From NCBI GenBank assembly GCA_008330645.1, contig VLTN01000021.1:186001-250000 (forward strand): 64,000 bases of DNA. Reading direction: 5' to 3'. Position numbers and translations under genes: made by a program. The stretch's first letter is position 1, and each line of letters begins with the position of its first letter. The notes below the pieces were generated by a model. It was given only the letters and a program-made list of their open reading frames with translations. It was not told the origin of the DNA and searched no databases. Below, piece by piece: positions 60,501-64,000 of this stretch. Origin of the DNA: Cafeteria roenbergensis. Lineage: Eukaryota > Sar > Bigyra > Bicosoecida > Cafeteriaceae.

Positions 60501-63003
60501 GTCCAAGGCCAGCCCCACGGCGCTCCCGCTCATGGGAGGCCCCGGGAAGGAGGGGGCTGGGCGCGACAGCGGATCCCTACTGAGCGGAGCAGGGTCCGGG
60601 GCCAGCGTGTTCGGCCACGACCAGCGGGCGCCGTGCTCGCACCGCCCGCAACAGTCTGCTGCGGCAAGGTTCGCGCGTGGTGGAGCCGACGACGGCGGAG
60701 GGCTCTACATGGGAAGGGGCGTGAGCGACGCGCGGAGCCTCGACACGCTGAATCACGACGGTGGCAACGGCTTCGGCGCCGGGAGCGACCTCGCAATCCA
60801 AGGCCAGGGCGTGGCGGATGCCGGCGAGGTGAGTGCCCGGCTTGCTGCTGCCGGAGACGAGCAAGGCAGGCGAGCGCGCCTGATGGCCGAGCGGCGCGCA
60901 ACAGCGGCAGAGCTGTCCCGGGCCTACGGGGCAGACTTCGGCCAGCAGGCTGCCGCACATCGGCCCGCGGCGGTGCGGTTCAGCGAGCTGCAGGCTGGCC
61001 ACCACGACGGCGGCAGTGCCATGAGCGGGCAGCTGGGCGCCTTTGAGGGGTGGGGCAGCGGCGCCTCGGCCGGCACGAGCTCCAGGCTAGGCGCCGTGGC
61101 CGCCGCCTCGAGCGACGCTTCCGGCCGACACATGACAGGGACGGGCGCCGGAGAAGCCTTCGCAACCTTTGGGCCTGTGCCTGGGCTCGAGGGCCGCACC
61201 GACGGCCTCCATGCGGCACAGCCGCAGCCGTCCGCGTTCCCCGGCGGGGGTCCAGGCGCCACTGCCCGCACGGGGCAGCTCACCAGCCCCGAAGCCAGCG
61301 GGGCCCAGGCCAGGGACGGTCTTCGCCCCGCGGCCCAGCAGCCCGCCCCGCCAGGGTGGGCAAGCGGTGGCGTGGGTCCGGCGAGCGCGTCAATGTTGCA
61401 CTCGCCGGCGCAGCGAACTTCTGAGGCCGCCGGTCACGTCCCGATGACCGGCGTGCCGAGACCACCTCCAACCAGCGCTGCGCCCTGGCACGAGGGACCC
61501 AGCTCCCACAGCCCGCCGGAGGGCCAGCACGTGCCCTACTTGCACGGCCCAGGCCACCAGCAGCCGCAGCACCACCAGCACCAGCAGACGGCGTACCAGC
61601 AGTCCGTCTTTCTGCCCACGGTGTCCAGAGACGCCATGTCGGCGCAGAGCCCTCACGCCGGGCACACGGGCGCTGGGTCGACAACCTCCGTGCATTCGGA
61701 CGGGCGCAGCCCGCTCGCCGCAGCCAGCGAGCCCTTGTCCGATTCTCGCCTCCTCCCAACCCCGGCGCACCTGCCCGAGCCTCCGCCCCCTTGCAAGAAC
61801 CCCGGGCACCGCAAAGGAAAGCTGGACGCAGCCGAGCGCGCCCGCGTGGACTTCTTCCTTCGTGCCGTCATCCGCGGACAGCTGGTCGTCTACAAGGGCG
61901 AGCTTGCGAAGCAGCTGCGAGACTTTGTCAACCAGGACAGGGCGCAGTCCTTTTACGAGAAGCTCATTTCAAGGCGAAAGCTCAACCAGTCGCTCAGCCC
62001 GCTGCTGCAGCAGCGAAGGCAGCGGCGGGGCACGCTTGACGAGCAGATCGAGGCAGGGCTGCTCGCGGCAGGTATCATTAAGCAGGCGCCACCTCCGGAC
62101 GCCAGCCTCGCCTCGCCCCCCGCGGCCGCTGCCGCAGCGACTGCCGCAGCCGTCGCCCCCGTCTTCCACCCCAGCGCGGCAGGCTACCCGCAGTGGCAGC
62201 CTCAGCTTGCCCCAGCTCACCAGCCAACCGCCCGGCCGTCCCACCCGGGGCCGCTTCAATACGACCCACGCGCTGCGCCTGAGTCCGGCGGCCCGGCCGC
62301 TGGGATGGTCGCCACTTCGCATGCTGGCGTGGCCAGCGATGTGCCCTCCCAGCCGCTGCAGCAGCAGCAGCAGCTGGCATTCCAGCGGCTCCAGCTGCAG
62401 AGGCAACAGCACCAGCAGCAGCTGGCGCGGCAGCAGCAGGCGCTGAGGCTGCAGGCAACCGCAGGAGTGAACCGCAGCGACTTTAGCGACGAGGCTTGGC
62501 TCCGGATGCACTCTGCTGCGAACACCTACGGCGAGGCTGGCGCCCCGGCAGCGGACCCGGCGTGGCACCAGGTCTCTCTGGGACTGGCACCCCAGTTCCA
62601 GGCAGCCGCTCCCCGCGCGCCCCTTCAGCCCCTGTCAGCGCCCTTTGTGGTGTCGGCCCCGCCACCGGACGGTGGCTTCCTCAGCCCTGACCACTCCCTC
62701 ACCAATGCCACAATCGTCGCCGCGCGTCCCCTGATGCGAGGTCACACTGCTTCCGTGGGGGCGGTCGCGCCGGCCGTGACGGGTGCCGGAGCCTTTCCGC
62801 GATCTTTCGCCACAGCAGGGTGGTCTTCCCGCCCCCCGCCCTCGAGCGGCGCCGCAGGCGCCCCGCTTGCCGCCCAGGCGAGGCTATCCGGCACGGCGGC
62901 CGGGGCCTCCCTCGGAGCGGCAGCCGGGTCTGGGCACCCCCTAAACGCGGAGGCATCCTCCGGCGGCAAGCAGCGCTCGCCAGCCGCCGCGTCCACCGGC
63001 TGA
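57529..63003 (+). CDS. Very large, mostly disordered protein with a conserved-looking basic C-terminal region
   Basis: The frame is open for 1,824 codons from ATG 57529; a later ATG at 58060, followed by a highly acidic Asp/Gly stretch, is an alternative start. The bulk is Ser, Gly, Arg, Ala and Gln low-complexity. Two parts look structured. The first is a coiled coil at roughly 365-400 (LRVAEEQVTRLRTTVRMLRD). The second is a domain near 1,425-1,500 beginning CKNPGHRKGKLDAAERARVD and including VYKGELAKQLRDFV and SFYEKLISRRKLNQSL. A Gln-rich coiled segment lies near 1,610-1,650. This resembles transcriptional or chromatin cofactors by composition only. An intron between 58507 and about 58660 cannot be excluded, because a GTGAGA site lies there, but the frame stays open without it. 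Confidence 0.6.
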   Translation: MSAGGARNKLAEPSRTSALTQALGDSSLARRCSGSPSGTRSIGSERSTSPPPKPGPDALAQERRDRNLASTLQRRLACNRVTDGAPMAPAKAIESATEAHTRRLPTSSSSPMTDGLAWSGTRARGALSGREVEAVTAASSRRVDVDRASQTSQRSSTSGGHDRRRAACTGVPPGSASMGGDDGDDEGQDEFADGEFGDDPTDDAEGDHDDAGGDGSDADGADGDEGDTDSDGAGKRENGAGAEGAALQASDGRSGLAARQDCGPAAAAPPGAASSAQCRDGDQAGARAAARRSGGEGCQPATSSSFRQRECGRDGTDAGHSKPPSKVRGAASQSRHGGAWGGRLRRAKHASSTRSAGKSATDTGRGDLRRVNLRVAEEQVTRLRTTVRMLRDALVEALSSSGRGDLVAGIASAATLRSGGSAEQGGGARRSPHRELLYGGAAPPELPAGIVQGLRLPERPAGTSSSRADGVSTEPTEVQSRGDAGSQARRGSAGQGLSDAARLGPPGMSDRSSEAEAEAAANGHRAGRGQARPPAGSLSGAAGSSDSAQERQSEEKDASKADGDFEAQGDAWQGRAAGEDQASRREGTTSRSTPSPDQMGLAALAKEAHRLQVKREGAAAAAAPVEAGPAGPSGAELASPARARARFDASGVRGGAGCGPVDPLVQRAQTSHSNTANSSNSNNMSVSGSRGSGNGAGRSRSEGGREGATRGGERGGSKGGSSRSSDSSSRSRGAAQRDAAGSGGGGGDEGGGTERKAAEAVAGGGVARGDVLEFGPALRLPEHRARDQVLVRALAMAEAVLGANPVEPGTESEAADEDGSGAARRGRSSDGDGDSGSSSARPTSTASDGSNPSAELRCRRSAGHLAAAPSAELGRTRAPAGSSEEARAEQQSTEGSSSLAQTSSRSESKRESRKRRRESERNGDQAPSSTSSSAGQLVESGGDPGPDAVRPRYASGTRGASMLDALRPASGADDGNSASRPCFDLPSLSAGSKASPTALPLMGGPGKEGAGRDSGSLLSGAGSGASVFGHDQRAPCSHRPQQSAAARFARGGADDGGGLYMGRGVSDARSLDTLNHDGGNGFGAGSDLAIQGQGVADAGEVSARLAAAGDEQGRRARLMAERRATAAELSRAYGADFGQQAAAHRPAAVRFSELQAGHHDGGSAMSGQLGAFEGWGSGASAGTSSRLGAVAAASSDASGRHMTGTGAGEAFATFGPVPGLEGRTDGLHAAQPQPSAFPGGGPGATARTGQLTSPEASGAQARDGLRPAAQQPAPPGWASGGVGPASASMLHSPAQRTSEAAGHVPMTGVPRPPPTSAAPWHEGPSSHSPPEGQHVPYLHGPGHQQPQHHQHQQTAYQQSVFLPTVSRDAMSAQSPHAGHTGAGSTTSVHSDGRSPLAAASEPLSDSRLLPTPAHLPEPPPPCKNPGHRKGKLDAAERARVDFFLRAVIRGQLVVYKGELAKQLRDFVNQDRAQSFYEKLISRRKLNQSLSPLLQQRRQRRGTLDEQIEAGLLAAGIIKQAPPPDASLASPPAAAAAATAAAVAPVFHPSAAGYPQWQPQLAPAHQPTARPSHPGPLQYDPRAAPESGGPAAGMVATSHAGVASDVPSQPLQQQQQLAFQRLQLQRQQHQQQLARQQQALRLQATAGVNRSDFSDEAWLRMHSAANTYGEAGAPAADPAWHQVSLGLAPQFQAAAPRAPLQPLSAPFVVSAPPPDGGFLSPDHSLTNATIVAARPLMRGHTASVGAVAPAVTGAGAFPRSFATAGWSSRPPPSSGAAGAPLAAQARLSGTAAGASLGAAAGSGHPLNAEASSGGKQRSPAAASTG

Positions 63004-63025
63004 GGCAGGGCCGCTTGCGCCGGCT

Positions 63026-63046
63026 CTAAATTGTAATTTTTAGGCT
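63026..63046 (+). terminator. AT-rich candidate polyadenylation region
   Basis: Just after the stop codon of the large gene, the sequence changes sharply to TAAATTGTAATTTTTAGG, the most AT-rich short stretch in the window. It is a plausible 3'-end signal. No canonical AATAAA is present. Confidence 0.35.
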
Positions 63047-63280
63047 TCTCATGTCAGTATGCTTGCAGCGAGTCTTGCCTAATGGCGGGTGTTGGTCAAA
63101 CCTTGTGGTTTTGCAGCGCGCTCTATTGGCAGCGAGCATCCCCGCGCAAACCGCGCGTGCTTCAGCCACACGCAGCACCAAGCCACCGTGAAAAGGCTAC
63201 GCAGTGCTCATCGCTTCCGCCGATGACGCAGCCTCGTCCCCGCGGGGACCCCGCCACACGCAACTGCTGACCGCCGGAGC

Positions 63281-63649
63281 TCACTCACCCGTTCGCGCTG
63301 CGCGCTGCGTCGCTGGCTCCTGGGCCGCTGCGGGGGTGGCGGTGGCGGCCTTGTGGCTAGGCGCGACCGACTGCCGCCCACTTGCTGAAAACACCAGCTT
63401 GTGCGTCACAAGGGCCACGTCTGCGCCGTCGGGCGACGGGAATGTCGCAACTGCGGTCATTCCCGGACGCGCGGCGGCCGCCCACGAGCCCGTGAACACT
63501 GCCAGCGACCCCACCTCGAGCCGCGGCGGATCAGCGTGAGCGTACACTTGAAAGTCCCCGTGCTCAATTCTCGCGGCCAGCCTGCTGTCGGCCAGGATGC
63601 CGGGCCCGATTTCGAGCTCCACCCGCATCTCGTCCTCGGCCTCGGCCAT
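63281..63649 (-). CDS. Small 122-residue protein, unknown
   Basis: A single exon from ATG 63649. The first 85 residues look globular: MAEAEDEMRVELEIGPGILA, HGDFQVYAHADPPRLEVGSL and DVALVTHKLVFSASG form alternating beta-strand-like segments. The tail is Ala/Thr/Gln-rich. A GTGAGT donor-like site overlaps the stop codon, but no CAG acceptor follows before the neighbouring gene, so I keep a single exon. The family is not recognised. The gene converges with the large plus-strand gene. Confidence 0.55.
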   Translation of the reverse strand: MAEAEDEMRVELEIGPGILADSRLAARIEHGDFQVYAHADPPRLEVGSLAVFTGSWAAAARPGMTAVATFPSPDGADVALVTHKLVFSASGRQSVAPSHKAATATPAAAQEPATQRAARTGE

Positions 63650-63855
63650 CAAGCACGGCCACTGGCAAGGCCCAGCACGCCCCCGCCGACGCCCTCCTGT
63701 GCCGGCCTTCCTTTGCCGCGAGCAAGCAAGAGTGCGCAGCGAGTGGCAAGCGGAAGCGTGGGCATAGCGCCGCTCGTGAGGGGCGGCGGCTCTGCAAGCT
63801 GTTGTTGCCGGCAAGCGACCGAGCCACGGACACACACACAGCGGCGGCTGCAGCT

Positions 63856-64000
63856 TCAGCCAAGCTGGCGGACCGCAGTGCGCTCGACGTACTTCCCCAT
63901 GGCGTAGTCGTCCGGGACGCGGAAGAGCTCGGCCTCGGGGGCGTCGAGCACCATGGACACGACCTTGACAGTCGCGGTCACAGTGGGGAACACGGGCAAG
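63856..64000 (-). CDS. C-terminal fragment of a gene running off the right edge
   Basis: The last 47 residues of a minus-strand frame are open to the window edge. They include FPTVTATVKVVSMVLDAPEA, then RVPDDYAMGKYVERTAVRQLG before the TGA. Composition is that of a conserved protein and not of a shadow frame. Its start lies outside the window, so the function cannot be judged. Confidence 0.55.
   Translation of the reverse strand, partial: LPVFPTVTATVKVVSMVLDAPEAELFRVPDDYAMGKYVERTAVRQLG

Noticed and set aside
63004-63290. GTGAGT donor overlapping the stop of the 122-residue gene
   Set aside because: No CAG acceptor occurs on the minus strand before the neighbouring gene, so an extra exon cannot be placed.
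1-64000. Transposons, LTR or virus-like elements, CRISPR arrays, operons
   Set aside because: No transposase, reverse transcriptase, integrase or capsid-like sequence, terminal repeats or target duplications were seen. The tandem repeats found are short and lie within or next to host genes, and genes are separated by spacers, not polycistronic.

Overview
This is nuclear DNA of a unicellular eukaryote with a very GC-rich, compact genome. Twenty-six genes and one edge fragment can be supported in 64 kb. Fifteen of them are split by spliceosomal introns, which I located by matching homologous protein sequence across GT...CAG junctions and checking that every reading phase joins. Of the 33 introns, 32 start GTGAG and one starts GTGCGG; all end CAG. 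Proteins are rich in Ala, Arg and Gly with long low-complexity linkers. Gene content (WDR92/DNAAF10 for dynein assembly, Atg18, Rab21, NOT4, RBM22, Mak5, Nup50, RAD18-like) is that of a general, probably ciliated protist. The lineage cannot be fixed from the sequence alone; a heterotrophic stramenopile such as a bicosoecid would fit, but that is inference. I see no transposon, retroelement, virus-like element, CRISPR array, rRNA or convincing tRNA.

Layout. 0.4-6.4 kb: two plus-strand genes, a TPR + SGNH-hydrolase-like protein and a secreted M14 metallocarboxypeptidase. 7-14.4 kb: three minus-strand genes, the PROPPIN Atg18, an unknown secreted protein and a histone deacetylase. 14.8-21.7 kb: a coiled-coil/PAS protein, Nup50 with a homogenised DPF repeat, and a RAD18-like RING/SAP protein with WW and RanBP2 fingers. 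21.9-27.1 kb: four ribosomal protein genes arranged as two divergent pairs (eL13/uS9 and uS19/uS3). 27.2-37 kb: WDR92 and a 2,467-residue signalling protein that combines WW repeats, cyclic-nucleotide-binding-like domains, an intact inositol polyphosphate 5-phosphatase and a split RGS domain. 37.3-44.5 kb: RBM22, fructose-1,6-bisphosphatase, a thioredoxin-fold-like protein without redox cysteines, a methyltransferase and a small mitochondrial membrane protein. 44.8-56.6 kb: the Mak5/DDX24 helicase, acyl-CoA-binding protein, NOT4, an unidentified 235-residue protein and Rab21. 57.5-64 kb: a very large disordered protein and two small minus-strand genes at the edge.

The genes do not form one pathway. 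Local themes are ribosome production (four ribosomal proteins, Mak5), RNA handling (RBM22, NOT4), and phosphoinositide/endomembrane biology (Atg18, Rab21, the 5-phosphatase fusion). Most neighbours are divergent or convergent, with spacers of about 100-1,000 bases. The most unusual object is the cyclic-nucleotide/inositol-phosphatase/RGS fusion; next are the Nup50 whose linker carries DPF repeats and the TPR-SGNH protein.
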